NCBI RefSeq assembly: GCF_040564635.1
Contig: NZ_CP159837.1
Location: forward strand, 2,483,001-2,547,000
DNA from: Planktothricoides raciborskii GIHE-MW2
GTDB lineage: Bacteria; Cyanobacteriota; Cyanobacteriia; Cyanobacteriales; Laspinemataceae
Direction of reading: 5' to 3'
DNA length: 64,000 bases
Positions 16,316 through 25,988 of this stretch are shown one piece after another. The position numbers and the translations under genes are program-made. The notes under the pieces are model-generated. The model was not told where the DNA came from and did not search any database. It saw nothing but the letters and a program-made list of their open reading frames with translations. Position 1 is the first letter of the stretch. The number at the start of each line of letters is the position of its first letter.

Positions 16316-16864
16316 ATGAAAAGCTTAATCAAATCCGCAACTCTCTCTGCTTTATCAATCGTCGTTATGGGTTCTACCGTCGTCGCCAGTGGTGCCGCCA
16401 ATGCAATGGATCCAATCACCGGCAAACAAGGTGTCACCACCAATTATATTGGCGCTACAGCCGGTGGCAGCTTTAACACCGTAGAAGACAGTGATCAAAG
16501 TGTCTTCACCGGCGGGCTGCAAGGTCGAATCACCACCCCGAATGCCCCGATATCTTTACGCGGTGCCGCTTTGTTCAATGATAAAGCCGCTGCCCTCGTC
16601 CCGGAAATCACCTACGATTTAGCCGTGACTGACAACGCCAATATTTACGTCGGTGGAGGCTATTCTTTCATCACCAAAGAAGATGAATTAACCGCCCTGG
16701 GAAATCGTAATGCCCCAGTCGTCACCCTCGGAGGAGAAATGCAGTTGCGAAACAATGTGGTCATCTTTGGTAATGGCAAAATGGGGATTAATGCTTATGA
16801 CAATACCAACAGTGACAACGAACTAGCCTTCTCGGTTCAAGCGGGTGCCGCCTTTAGCTTTTAA
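16316..16864 (+). CDS. Secreted beta-barrel-like outer membrane protein
   Basis: A 182-residue protein with signal peptide (MKSLIKSATLSALSIVVMGS ... GAANAM; cleavage near residue 29). The mature part alternates polar and hydrophobic residues, with YIGATAGGSF, ANIYVGGGYSF, VTLGGEMQL, and ends AFSVQAGAAFSF; a terminal Phe is typical of outer-membrane barrels. ATG 16316 follows AAAGGAAC; the frame is open upstream to 16271 but that would bury the signal peptide. Function unknown. Confidence 0.85.
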   Translation: MKSLIKSATLSALSIVVMGSTVVASGAANAMDPITGKQGVTTNYIGATAGGSFNTVEDSDQSVFTGGLQGRITTPNAPISLRGAALFNDKAAALVPEITYDLAVTDNANIYVGGGYSFITKEDELTALGNRNAPVVTLGGEMQLRNNVVIFGNGKMGINAYDNTNSDNELAFSVQAGAAFSF

Positions 16865-16920
16865 GGCGATCGCTCACCAGGGGAGTGTGGTGTCAGCAAA
16901 TCATCATTAAATCATCATAA

Positions 16921-16957
16921 ACCAATCGGGGGTGCAGCGTCACCCCCGATTGGTTTT
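16921..16957 (+). terminator. Rho-independent terminator
   Basis: A perfect 14-bp stem (16921-16934 with 16941-16954) around the loop CAGCGT, followed by TTTT. It lies 57 bases after the outer-membrane protein stop. Confidence 0.85.
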
Positions 16958-17142
16958 CCCGCAGAAATCTCCAGAAAAGATTTATTTTTGGCAGAAATAT
17001 CGCGTAATTCCAGAAAGCGTTAAAGCGGAAAACAATAATTTTATCATCCACTCATCCTCAATCCAGGAAAATAACCCGTTTCTCCAGATATTTTAGGCAT
17101 AATAGACACAACAACCTTAGAAATTTGCTCAAAATAACCCTT

Positions 17143-17568
17143 ATGAATTTCCCATTTTCTCCCCAACATCGGTTTTTTCGTTATCGCCTAGCACTGCTGA
17201 TCAGTATTCTGGCGATCGCTCCCTTGGGCTTAATGATAAAATTCTATCGCGGGCCGGGGCAAGAATGGTTAAATAATAGTTTTGGCGGAGTGCCTTATGA
17301 GATTTTTTGGATCTTGATCGTGGTCTTAATTAGGCCGCAAATTTCCCCAATATGGGCGGCAGTGGGCGTGTGTCTTGCTACCTGTTTATTAGAATTTCTC
17401 CAATTGTGGCAACCGCCATTTTTACAAGCCATTCGCGCCACTTTAATCGGGCGTTTGGCTTTGGGCAATACATTTCAGTGGTCAGATTTTCCCTATTATT
17501 TTATTGGCAGTTTTATTGGTTGGGCGGGTATAGCAGTAATTCAACATCAAACCATTAGAAAAAAATAA
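17143..17568 (+). CDS. DUF2809 family membrane protein
   Basis: A 141-residue integral membrane protein with about four hydrophobic segments: LALLISILAIAPLGLMI, IFWILIVVLI, IWAAVGVCLATCLLEFLQLW and FPYYFIGSFIGWAGIAVI. The segment FYRGPGQEWLNNSFGGVPYEIFW is the DUF2809 hallmark. Function unknown. ATG 17143 is preferred over an upstream TTG (17125). A terminator precedes the gene, so it has its own promoter. Confidence 0.85.
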   Translation: MNFPFSPQHRFFRYRLALLISILAIAPLGLMIKFYRGPGQEWLNNSFGGVPYEIFWILIVVLIRPQISPIWAAVGVCLATCLLEFLQLWQPPFLQAIRATLIGRLALGNTFQWSDFPYYFIGSFIGWAGIAVIQHQTIRKK

Positions 17569-17682
17569 AATTTAACCAAAATATTAATAATACTATAAAC
17601 TTTGGTGATTAATATTATTTAATTATCAAATATAAATAATATAAGGTTCACAGACAGAGCGATCGCCTAGGGTTGATTTGTG

Positions 17683-17763
17683 AGTAGGGTTGATTCGGGA
17701 GTAGGGTTGATTCGGGAGTAGGGTTGATTCGCCAGTAGGGTTGATTCGCGAATCAACCCTACT
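17683..17763. repeat. 17-bp tandem repeat ending in a 30-bp palindrome
   Basis: Four units of AGTAGGGTTGATTCGGG-type start at 17683, 17700, 17717 and 17734. The last one is followed by its own reverse complement, so 17734-17763 is a perfect 30-bp palindrome. It lies between convergent genes and may end transcription on both strands. Confidence 0.85.
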
Positions 17764-17810
17764 GAATGCTTACAATATATATAGGAATTACGCCCAAATC
17801 TGACGAATGA

Positions 17811-18665
17811 TTAAGCAAAAACGACGGTGCGATCGCCATAGACTAAGACGCGATTTTGTAAGTGCGATCGCACTGCCCGGGCTAACACCATTCGCTCTAA
17901 ATCTTTGCCTTTGCGGATTAAATCATCAACATCATCCCGGTGGCTGACTCTGACCACATCTTGCTCAATAATTGGCCCTGCATCTAGGTCTGGGGTGACA
18001 TAATGAGCGGTTGCGCCAATAATTTTGACGCCCCGCTGATAAGCTTGATGATACGGTTTCGCCCCGGCAAAGGCGGGCAAAAATGAGTGATGAATATTAA
18101 TCACATTATTAAAGCTGCTCAAGAAATCCGCACTCAATACCTGCATATATTTGGCCAGGACAACTAAATCAATCTGGTAATAGTTTAATAGTTCTAATTG
18201 TTTGGCTTCTTGTTCGGCTTTATTGGCTTTGGTAATCGGCATATGGTAAAAATCTGCCCCAAATTGACTGGCGATCGCTTTTAAATCCGGGTGATTACTA
18301 ATAATCAGGGGAATTTCCGCTAAAAATTCTTTTGCTTCATGTCGCCATAGCAAATCTAACAAGCAATGGTCTTGGCGACTAACCCAAATTGATAGTCTAG
18401 GCACCCGATCGGAAAAGTGCAGTTGCCAAGTAGCATCGAGGGATTTAGCTAAACTTGCCACCGTCGGGGCGATCGCCTCTCTGGACAAATCAAATCCCTC
18501 TAATTGCCACTCAATCCGGGTCAGAAATAACCCAGCGGCAAAATCCGTATGATGGTCAGCATGAATAATATTACCATTATGGCAATAGATAAAATTGGCA
18601 ATTTTTGCCACTAATCCACGTTGGTCTGGGCAAGAAAATAGTAAAGTTGCTGTTGGTGATTTCAT
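17811..18665 (-). CDS. purU: Formyltetrahydrofolate deformylase
   Basis: A 284-residue enzyme hydrolysing 10-formyl-tetrahydrofolate to formate and THF, balancing one-carbon pools. The N-terminal ACT domain (about 1-80) starts TATLLFSCPDQRGLVAKIANF. The C-terminal formyltransferase fold has VLAKYMQVLS, INIHHSFLPAFAGAKPYHQA, and DLDAGPIIEQ containing the catalytic Asp and His. Length is normal. The one-carbon link with gcvP (49.4 kb) is metabolic, not operonic. Confidence 0.95.
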   Translation of the reverse strand: MKSPTATLLFSCPDQRGLVAKIANFIYCHNGNIIHADHHTDFAAGLFLTRIEWQLEGFDLSREAIAPTVASLAKSLDATWQLHFSDRVPRLSIWVSRQDHCLLDLLWRHEAKEFLAEIPLIISNHPDLKAIASQFGADFYHMPITKANKAEQEAKQLELLNYYQIDLVVLAKYMQVLSADFLSSFNNVINIHHSFLPAFAGAKPYHQAYQRGVKIIGATAHYVTPDLDAGPIIEQDVVRVSHRDDVDDLIRKGKDLERMVLARAVRSHLQNRVLVYGDRTVVFA

Positions 18666-18721
18666 ATTTAATTTTAGTCTAACAAGCTTAATTTTTGGTT
18701 AGATTACGGGTAATTACCTGA

Positions 18722-19783
18722 TTATTCATAATTTTCCTCTGGGAGACTTTCTGGATTCATGGGTTCCGTCGTTTCTGGATTTGGCGCCGAACTTTCCGGG
18801 GTTGGTTCTAATGTTTCTGGTTCAGGGTTATTTTCCGGGGCGGGATTTTCCGTTTCATTGCTGGGCGGCAAAGTTTCTGGCGTTTGTTCTGGATTTAATT
18901 TGGCAGGACTCTCCGGAGTTGTGGCTGGATTTTCTTCTAAAACTGCCGCTGGTTGTTTCCAGTCTTCTAGGGTGCGATCGACCGCATACTCAAAATTTTT
19001 GGAAACCACTAAAACCGTTTGATTTTCGGTTTCTGGCAGCGGTGGATTCACTTGAGCATAAATAGCGTTGCCGCTAAATTCTGATTTGCCCAGAATCATT
19101 TGATAAATTCTCTGGTCTTTGAGGATCACTTCGATAATGGCAACCGGAGGATTTAACCCATATTCTTTAACTTGTTCCGGGGTAGCGGTCAAAGTTTGCT
19201 GACTGCGATCGCTGACTAATTGTTCTAATAAAAACGATACATAAGCCTCATTAGCATAAACTTTTTCCTGAAATGTCTGGGTTGACTTCTCTGGCATTCG
19301 ATCGGGACTTTGACTATTTTCCGTAGCCGCAGTTTCTTCTGCGTTGACGGTTTCTTCAGCGGTTTCGGCGGGAGTTTCTGCCCCATTTTCTTCAGCAGTT
19401 TCGGCGGGAATTTCTGCCGCTGTTTCTTCAAGAGTTCCCGTTTCGGCGGGAGTTTCTGCCGCTGTTTCTTCAGGATTTGCCGTTGCTTTCGGGGTGGCTT
19501 TTGGGGATGGCTTTTCTTCCTTTGCTTCTGCCACTTCTAGAATTTGCATTAACCAGAGGTCTTGGGGCGTAGATAAATCCGATGCGCGTTCAAAGCGTAA
19601 TGTTTGGCTTTGAGTTTTGACGAATAAAGCTTGAACATCTTCTTCTTTAAATTTAAATAGTTTTCTGGCAAAAGCTTCTTTCGCTTCTTGGGCGGGGATA
19701 ATTAAAGTTTCATAGTAATAGAACGCTCCACCCATAAGCAGAGCACCGAACAGCAATATTATCGTAGAACGCTGAAATTTCAT
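18722..19783 (-). CDS. DUF4340 family membrane-anchored protein with Pro/Glu/Thr repeats
   Basis: A 353-residue protein: an N-terminal membrane anchor (TIILLFGALLMGGAFYYYE), a DUF4340-like core (KLFKFKEEDVQALFVKTQSQTLRFER; then VSDRSQQTLTATPEQVKEYGLNPP and YQMILGKSEFSGNAIYAQV), interrupted at about 95-165 by ETAAETPAET-type repeats. The C-terminal 80 residues are again rich in Pro, Glu and Asn. The repeats are probably disordered and slippage-prone. Function unknown; likely periplasmic. The disordered insertions differ from typical family length. Confidence 0.8.
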   Translation of the reverse strand: MKFQRSTIILLFGALLMGGAFYYYETLIIPAQEAKEAFARKLFKFKEEDVQALFVKTQSQTLRFERASDLSTPQDLWLMQILEVAEAKEEKPSPKATPKATANPEETAAETPAETGTLEETAAEIPAETAEENGAETPAETAEETVNAEETAATENSQSPDRMPEKSTQTFQEKVYANEAYVSFLLEQLVSDRSQQTLTATPEQVKEYGLNPPVAIIEVILKDQRIYQMILGKSEFSGNAIYAQVNPPLPETENQTVLVVSKNFEYAVDRTLEDWKQPAAVLEENPATTPESPAKLNPEQTPETLPPSNETENPAPENNPEPETLEPTPESSAPNPETTEPMNPESLPEENYE

Positions 19784-19945
19784 TTTGATCCTTTTTTATC
19801 CTTTTTTATCCTTGGGTTGGGCGATTTGTGGTTAAGTTGTTGTTGCTGGACAGGAAGAGGGATTGTTTCAGTGGATCCCTAGATTTGGAGGCGCAAAGCA
19901 TGGCCAACCGAATCTTGACTCTGTGCGATCGCTTATTCCTCGCGA

Positions 19946-20902
19946 TCACAGATCGCGATCTGTTGAGGATCTTACCTGATTTCGTCCGTTGCTTTTCGCT
20001 CGATACAAAGCGCGATCGGCCATTTCAATTAAATTGTTGGCAGAGGTTTCATCGTTGGGAATGACTGTGGCAACTGCTAGACTCAAGGTGACATAATCAG
20101 AAACCTGGGAAATCACATGAGGCAGATGCAAGGATGCCACATTTTGGCGAATTTGCTCGGCAATTGCTGTGGCTGAATCGAAATTAGTTTCTGGTAGAAT
20201 CACCGCGAATTCTTCGCCCCCATACCGAGCCACAAAATCCGCTGCACGTTGGACTGAACTGGCTAATGTTTGTGCCACTGTTCTCCGACACTGATCCCCA
20301 GATACATGGCCATAGGAATCATTAAAATTCTTAAAGTAATCAATGTCGATCATAATCAACGCCGAGGAGGTTTCCCGGCGTTGCGATCGCCTCCATTCTC
20401 CCTTCAGGACGCGATCGAACTGACGACGATTGGGGATTTCGGTGAGTCCATCAATTTCTCCCAGACGCTCTAATAGCTCTTGCTTGCGCTTCAGTGATAG
20501 ATGGGTTTTGACCCGTGCTAATACCTCTCTTTGTCCAGATGGTTTAGTAATATAATCTACTCCCCCCGCATCAAATGCTTTGACTTTACTATCTTCATCA
20601 TCTATGGCCGTGATAAATATAACCGGAATAGCTTGAGTGGCTGGTTCTGATTTTAAAAGGTGACAAGTTTCAAACCCATCAATACCGGGCATCATCACGT
20701 CCAGCAAAATCAGATCGGGAAGTACAAACAACCCTCGCTTGATTCCCATTTCCCCATTGCGAGCCGAAATGACGGTCAATCCTGCTGGTTTGAGAATTCC
20801 AATAATTACTTTGATATTTGTTTGATCGTCATCAATAACTAAAATCACACCATCATCGCGACGATCTGGCATCGTATTCTCCCAAATATGATCTTTTTTC
20901 AT
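19946..20902 (-). CDS. Response regulator-diguanylate cyclase (REC-GGDEF)
   Basis: A 318-residue protein that should make cyclic di-GMP from two GTP when phosphorylated. The REC domain (about 18-135) has DDDQ acidic residues, the phospho-acceptor Asp in LLDVMMPG, and a conserved Lys in TKPSG. The GGDEF domain (about 150-310) has DGLTEIPNRR, IDIDYFKNFND and the active-site loop RYGGEEF, and is catalytically complete. No membrane segment. The start ATG overlaps the stop of a small upstream gene as ATGA. No sensor kinase is adjacent. Confidence 0.93.
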   Translation of the reverse strand: MKKDHIWENTMPDRRDDGVILVIDDDQTNIKVIIGILKPAGLTVISARNGEMGIKRGLFVLPDLILLDVMMPGIDGFETCHLLKSEPATQAIPVIFITAIDDEDSKVKAFDAGGVDYITKPSGQREVLARVKTHLSLKRKQELLERLGEIDGLTEIPNRRQFDRVLKGEWRRSQRRETSSALIMIDIDYFKNFNDSYGHVSGDQCRRTVAQTLASSVQRAADFVARYGGEEFAVILPETNFDSATAIAEQIRQNVASLHLPHVISQVSDYVTLSLAVATVIPNDETSANNLIEMADRALYRAKSNGRNQVRSSTDRDL

Positions 20903-21069
20903 CTACTATTATTATTGGTATTGATGTATTTAGTCAACAACTCTAAAATTGGCTCTTCCTCTAGTTTCTCCGCATATTCCCGGATAGTCTGAGTAAAAGC
21001 CCGATATTGGTGGCTGATTTGCGCCATTTCATTCACCTTGGCTTGGACTTTTTGCAGATCGCCGAACAT
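20899..21069 (-). CDS. 56-residue protein coupled to REC-GGDEF gene
   Basis: Short reading frame starting MFGDLQKVQAKVNEMAQISH with ...REYAEKLEEEPILELLTKY, predicted mostly helical/coiled coil. The start codon follows CTAGGAATTAACC, a usable ribosome-binding site. Its TGA overlaps the ATG of the downstream response regulator (ATGA), a strong sign of a real translated gene. It could be a partner or a truncated sensor remnant; no family recognised. Confidence 0.6.
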   Translation of the reverse strand: MFGDLQKVQAKVNEMAQISHQYRAFTQTIREYAEKLEEEPILELLTKYINTNNNSR

Positions 21070-21126
21070 GGTTAATTCCTAGAGTGCTTCTAAATCCTCA
21101 ATGCGGGGATATAATTGGTAAATTAT

Positions 21127-21155
21127 AAAACGCCACTTGAAACAGCAGTGGCGCT
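21127..21155 (-). terminator. Hairpin terminator upstream of the 56-residue gene
   Basis: CGCCACT/AGTGGCG stem (21131-21137, 21147-21153), read on the minus strand as GCGCCACT-loop-AGTGGCGTTTTATAA. It would insulate the small gene and REC-GGDEF from the decayed gene upstream. Confidence 0.55.
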
Positions 21156-21171
21156 TTATATATTATCTTAA

Positions 21172-21846
21172 TCAGACAATTCCTTCAGCAACTCCGAGTA
21201 AATCATCGCAGCCACCTTTCGCATAGTTGCACCACGGGCGGCATAAAGTGCTTTTCCGCTAAGTTTTTGCAAGGAACCATCAGGCAGTAATTGATAAGCA
21301 CGGTTCAGCCAATATTAGAGAATTCGGCGAATGGTGTTTCAACAAACTTTTTGTTGAATTTGCCGTTCTCTGTAAGAGCCATTTCAAAATTGTTATTGAC
21401 GTACAGCCACATTATCGATCGCGCCATTCCTGACCCTTTTGCCTTGGACTTTGAATTGACAGTCGCGCCTGATTTTCGGACAACTTCTCCCAGCCCTAAA
21501 GCTTGTCGGAAGCGCCGCTGCGATTTTTTTTAGTCAGATGCTTCGGGTCTTTTTTCTCTTGTCCTATCGTATAGTCAATAATTGGTTTCCCATCTTTAAG
21601 GTATTTAGAAAAAGGGAAAATGCGAATCAAAATCCAAGCCCGCGACCGATGGCCAAACATACATTTAGAAAATACACGATGGTAGGGGACAAAAAGTGGA
21701 TCGGCAAGTAGCTTTAGCAATCGCTCCTCCAACCGCGCCTCACTGGAATGCATCAAGCAGATGATGTAGGCAAGCTCGCGGGTTTCGTCAGAAATTCCGG
21801 TCGCACTGCCAAATTCTAGCGCTTCGTTGTACTCTCTTGCGACCAA
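21172..21846 (-). pseudogene. Frameshifted gene of unknown family
   Basis: Read on the minus strand, three frames make one continuous-looking protein: ...SDETRELAYIICLMHSSEAR ... KKDPKHLTKK, then SQRRFRQALGLGEVVRKSG ... MARSIMWLYVNNNFEMAL ... EFSNIG, then NRAYQLLPDGSLQKLSGKA ... YSELLKELS. The first shift is at the T8 run near 21526, the second near 21300. The upstream end stops abruptly at a TGA beside a tail-fibre fragment. The content resembles the C-terminal part of a mobile-element or unknown helical protein, but the family is not recognised. Confidence 0.55.
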
Positions 21847-22408
21847 TCATTGAGACTTCTGAGACCCACGCCCCAAACCACGCAATCGAGGTCACTGACC
21901 CGCTTACCCCAGGTGTGATCGGTGCTGCCGCTGCATCGCATACTCATACCGGCGCTCAAATTTCTGGGAATACTTCCGGGAGTTCTGGGAATGTTACCGG
22001 GATAGCTGCGATCGCGAATGGGGACACCGGGCCTAGTACCGTTGCTGCGGCACGTAGTAATTTGAAGGTAGAATAAGTGAAATTTCTATTACTTTTAGTA
22101 CAGGATGGTCAAATTATGGCTCTTATTGGCCGTTAAAAATTAATAAATTCTCAAATCTAATTATTATCAATGGACTGGTAACTCGTACAACAGGAACCAA
22201 TTATATAATTTTTACCTTGCCAACGGATGCTAGACCTGTAGTATTTATTTTATCAAATTGTTGGGGGTTTTGGAACGGAATCTACCAACAATGTCGAGTA
22301 GATTTTTACCTTAATGGCAATGTAAGCTTGATATATGCCACCCAAACAATTCCCTCAGTAATTCCCTGGCTTCAAATTAACGCTACTTTTGTCACCGCTA
22401 ATCCTTAA
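21837..22408 (+). pseudogene. Tail-fibre-like protein fragment, frameshifted
   Basis: The first part, AAAASHTHTGAQISGNTSGS followed by IAAIANGDTGPSTVAAARSN, resembles collar/tail-fibre repeats of phages. After a frameshift at about 22070 the frame continues as ISEISITFSTGWSNYGSYWP ... CRVDFYLNGNVSLIYATQT ... INATFVTANP, a small beta-rich C-terminal domain. No complete gene surrounds it. A second degenerate copy of the last 160 bases lies at 31012-31168. Confidence 0.6.
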
Positions 22409-22477
22409 CCCAAATGGATCCTATTTTTGTTGGTTAGGGATTCCTGTCGCATTAAGGTTCCTTGCAATTTTTTAAGT

Positions 22478-23578
22478 GCGATCAATGAGTTATTGAATAA
22501 AGTCAAAGCTTTTGAGGTGGGAGCTTCGGATTTTATTACTAAACCGTTCCATGTGTAATTTTAGTCATAATCGAAAATAAATTAACGATTCAAAGACAAA
22601 AATAACAGTTAAAGCAAGAAATTAAGGAACGATAAAAAAACTAACAAGCTTTGGCAAATTATAGAGCGGAGCGTTTTTAGCCAGTTTTTTAAATAGTTTC
22701 ATCGAAGGGATTGCCGCATTTCATGCGGTGCGCGATCGCGATGGTAAAATTGTTGATATTGTTCAGCTTGAGTGTTTTTTGGCCAATCATGTGACCAACA
22801 AAATATTAGGCATAGCCCCAGATAATTTACCCAGAAAAAGATTATTAAAGTGATATCCTAATTTGCGGTAATAACAAAAAAATATTGGTTATTTTTTGTT
22901 TAAAAATAATTAAATTTTTAAACAATTGTCTTAATAAAATCGCCTAAATTAAAGTAATTATTCATGGATTATTCATCAAGTTATGCGATATTTTTGTGAT
23001 TAATTTCCGCGATATTAGTCAACATAAACAGATCAAAGCTGAATTAAAGCGTCTGGCAAATGTAGATGGCTTAACTCAGGTGGCAAATCAACGGCGATTT
23101 GATGAATGTTTGCAAAATGAATTGCGCCGCTGTATGCGGGAAAAACATCCTTTATCTTTAATTTTATGTCATGTGGATTCGTTTAAAGCTTACAATGATA
23201 CTTATGGCCATCAAGCTGGAGATAAAAGACGCAAGTCGCCCAAGCTATTGTTAAGAGTGTGAAACGAGCCGGAGATTTAGTAGCTCGATATGGGGGCGAA
23301 GAGTTTGCGGTGATCTTGCCGAATACTCACGCCCCTGGAGCAATGGAAGTTGGGGAAATCATTCGCACTCATGGGCAAAAATTGCAAATTGCTCACCGAA
23401 AATCAAGCGTCAGTGGATCTGTCACTGTCAGCTTGGGGGTTATTCAACGGTTTCTACGGTTGTTCCCACGAATCAATTTTCCTCAGAATTGCTGGTTGCC
23501 GCTGCGGATCAAGCTCTTTATCAGGCAAAATCTCAAGGACGCGATCGCGTTTTGTTTGAGCAATTGTCTCCTAGTTAG
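22478..23578 (+). pseudogene. Decayed REC-PAS-diguanylate cyclase
   Basis: Broken remains in order: a REC tail (KVKAFEVGASDFITKPFHV then stop), a PAS-like piece (FHAVRDRDGKIVDIVQLECF, about 22718), then a GGDEF domain in at least three frames: DGLTQVANQRRFDECLQNEL ... CHVDSFKAYNDTYGHQAGD (22996-23262), VARYGGEEFAVILPNTHA (23259 on), and SELLVAAADQALYQAKSQGR (to the TAG at 23576). Frameshifts lie near 23230-23260 and 23440. The GGEEF residues survive, but no intact enzyme can be made. Confidence 0.8.
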
Positions 23579-23834
23579 ATATTGTTGATTATTGATTGGT
23601 GATTATTGATTGTTGATTATTGATTATAAAAAATAACAAGTGACAAATAACAGACAACAGATAAATTTTAGGGCAAATAAATTTTTTATTTGGAGTTCAC
23701 AAATGTTTGCCCGTTTTAATAAACTAATGGGATAAGCAAGGCTTTTGGGTTTGGGCAGATCAGTCATCCCATAAAACCCGATCGCGCTCATAATGACGAA
23801 ATCGTTTAGTTGATAGTACCTAGAGATAAGTTTC

Positions 23835-24383
23835 ATGGAACAGATCGATACTTCTATCGGTGTTCATGCTCCAGATTTTGAATTACCGGGAACCGATGGT
23901 AAAGTTCACCACTTAGGTCGTTATTTGCGAGAGGATCTGGCGGTGGCCGTGGTCTTCTTGGCCAATCAATGTCCTAATGTCCAACAATATATCGAACGGT
24001 TAAAGCAGCTTCAGGCTGAATTCGGCGATCGCGGCTTGTTGGTAATTGGAATTAATTCCAACGATGGCAGCGAATCTCCCGAAGATAGTTTAGAAGCAAT
24101 GAAGCGCTTTGCAGCGGAGCATCAACTTAATTTTCCCTATCTACGGGATGCCAATCAGGATGTCGCCCGTAGTTTCCAAGTCTGCCAAACCCCCGAATCT
24201 TTTCTGTTAGACCAAAAAGGGGTGATCCGTTATCACGGGGCAATTGATGATAGTCCCGGAAATTCCCATGAGGTAGATTCCGCTTATTTACAGCAGGCGA
24301 TCGCCCAACTGCTGGCCAAAGAATCCATTACGATTAACTCTACCGAAACCAAAGGTTCATCGGTGAAATGGCGCTCACCCTAA
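23835..24383 (+). CDS. Thioredoxin-like/peroxiredoxin-like protein
   Basis: A 182-residue AhpC/TSA-type thioredoxin fold: APDFELPGTDGKVHHLGRYL, VVFLANQCPNVQQYIERL, VIGINSND, and cis-Pro region QTPESFLLD. Only one active-site cysteine is seen (NQCPNV, single-Cys position); a second Cys (FQVCQTP) lies near the cis-Pro, as in cyanobacterial relatives of unknown role. Cytoplasmic, probably redox. It stands alone, upstream of pyrH by about 160 bases. Confidence 0.85.
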   Translation: MEQIDTSIGVHAPDFELPGTDGKVHHLGRYLREDLAVAVVFLANQCPNVQQYIERLKQLQAEFGDRGLLVIGINSNDGSESPEDSLEAMKRFAAEHQLNFPYLRDANQDVARSFQVCQTPESFLLDQKGVIRYHGAIDDSPGNSHEVDSAYLQQAIAQLLAKESITINSTETKGSSVKWRSP

Positions 24384-24540
24384 ATGCAGAATCCACTCTT
24401 GGCTATAGTTTTATTACTAATATGCAATTAATAATAAAAAGGATCAAAGCCTAGAGATTGATGGGATTAATCGCCGAAAAATGCTCTCAGACTGCTATGT
24501 TATGGGGGTGGGAATTAATAAGTGAGAAAGTAGTCACTCG

Positions 24541-25269
24541 ATGAGTACGGTTTATCGGCGGGTTTTGCTGAAATTAAGCGGTGAAGCGTTGATGGGCGAT
24601 CTAGCTTATGGCATCGATCCATCAGTGGTTCATGGCATTGCTGAGGAAGTCGCCCATGTGGTCGGCCAGGGCATTGAAGTCGCCATCGTGGTCGGTGGTG
24701 GAAATATATTCCGAGGAGTCAAAGGGGCTTCTGCGGGCATGGATCGCGCCACCGCAGATTATATTGGCATGATTGCCACAGTGATGAATTCTTTGACTTT
24801 ACAAGATGCCTTAGAACAAATGCAGATTCCGACGCGAGTCCAGACGGCGATCGCCATGCAGGAAATCGCTGAACCTTACATCCGTCGTCGGGCCATGCGG
24901 CATCTAGAAAAAAAACGAGTGGTCATTTTTGCAGCAGGCAGCGGTAATCCCTTTTTTACCACGGATACCACCGCTGCGCTCAGGGCGGCGGAAATTGACG
25001 CTGAGGTCATCTTTAAAGCCACTAAAGTCGATGGGATTTATGATAGCGATCCTCATCAAAATCCCCAAGCGCGACGCTATGAAACCTTGACTTATTCGGA
25101 AGTTTTAACCCAAGACTTACGAGTAATGGATGGCACGGCGATCGCCTTGTGTAAAGAAAATAATATCCCAATCATTGTATTTGATCTTTCGGTTAAAAAT
25201 AACATCCGCCGAGCTTTGATGGGAGAAAAAATTGGAACCATAGTCGGAGGTTTGCGTGAAACTGTCTGA
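24541..25269 (+). CDS. pyrH: UMP kinase
   Basis: A 242-residue hexameric bacterial uridylate kinase converting UMP to UDP with ATP. Family motifs: [63 protein letters not shown]. Length is typical. The 3' end overlaps frr by 14 bases, the conserved pyrH-frr operon of bacteria. Start ATG 24541. Confidence 0.97.
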   Translation: MSTVYRRVLLKLSGEALMGDLAYGIDPSVVHGIAEEVAHVVGQGIEVAIVVGGGNIFRGVKGASAGMDRATADYIGMIATVMNSLTLQDALEQMQIPTRVQTAIAMQEIAEPYIRRRAMRHLEKKRVVIFAAGSGNPFFTTDTTAALRAAEIDAEVIFKATKVDGIYDSDPHQNPQARRYETLTYSEVLTQDLRVMDGTAIALCKENNIPIIVFDLSVKNNIRRALMGEKIGTIVGGLRETV

Positions 25270-25804
25270 AGTAGAAAGTCACATGAAAAAAGCGATTGAG
25301 GCGGCTCAACGCTCTTTTAACACCATTCGCACCGGACGGGCAAATGCGTCTCTGCTCGATCGGATTACCGTAGATTATTATGGGGCAGAAACTCCGCTAA
25401 AACAATTAGCAAATATCAACACCCCAGATGCCACCACGATTACGATTCAACCCTACGATCGCAGTAGCTTGAACATGGTGGAAAAAGCGATTAATATGTC
25501 AGATTTGGGCTTAACCCCCAACAATGATGGATCAGTGATTCGCTTAAATATTCCGCCATTAACCAGCGATCGCCGTAAAGAATTGGTCAAACTGGCAGGC
25601 AAACTTGCCGAAGAGCAAAAAGTCTCCATTCGCAATATCCGTCGCGATGCTGTAGACTCAGTGCGGAAACAAGAAAAAAGCAAAGAAATCTCTGAAGATG
25701 AAGCCCGCGATCTTCTGGATAAAATTCAAAAAATGACGGACAAATACATTGCCAAAGTTGACGAACTTTTGGCAATCAAAGAAAAAGACATTACCACCAT
25801 CTAA
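25256..25804 (+). CDS. frr: Ribosome recycling factor
   Basis: A 182-residue protein that, with EF-G, splits post-termination ribosomes. It has [27 protein letters not shown] at the start, [35 protein letters not shown], and a C-terminal coiled helix [24 protein letters not shown] start at 25256 inside the 3' end of pyrH indicates translational coupling. Downstream lies a GTAGGGTGGGCAA palindrome. Confidence 0.97.
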   Translation: MKLSEVESHMKKAIEAAQRSFNTIRTGRANASLLDRITVDYYGAETPLKQLANINTPDATTITIQPYDRSSLNMVEKAINMSDLGLTPNNDGSVIRLNIPPLTSDRRKELVKLAGKLAEEQKVSIRNIRRDAVDSVRKQEKSKEISEDEARDLLDKIQKMTDKYIAKVDELLAIKEKDITTI

Positions 25805-25831
25805 ACCCTTTCCATCGCGTTTCCCGCATTC

Positions 25832-25861
25832 GTAGGGTGGGCAAAATATTGCCCACCCTAC
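25832..25861. repeat. Palindrome after frr
   Basis: GTAGGGTGGGCAA and its complement around a short AATAT centre, 28 bases after the frr stop. This is a known type of dispersed cyanobacterial palindrome. It may end the pyrH-frr transcript, but no T-run follows. Confidence 0.7.
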
Positions 25862-25885
25862 AACTACAACCAACAACAAACAACA

Positions 25886-25960
25886 AAAGAATCCCTACCC
25901 AAAGAATCCCTACCCAAATAATCCCTACCCAAATAATCCCTACCCAAAGAATCCCTACCC
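25886..25960. repeat. 15-bp tandem repeat, five units
   Basis: Five perfect or near-perfect copies of AAAGAATCCCTACCC (two units have AAATAATCCCTACCC). It lies 29 bases before the geranylgeranyl-reductase-family start. Confidence 0.9.
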
Positions 25961-25988
25961 AACAAAAAATTCAGTCAGGGGTAAAAAA

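Noticed and set aside
19310-19613. Plus-strand frames with Ser/Ala/Val repeats
   Set aside because: They are the antisense of Pro/Glu/Thr repeats in the DUF4340 gene.
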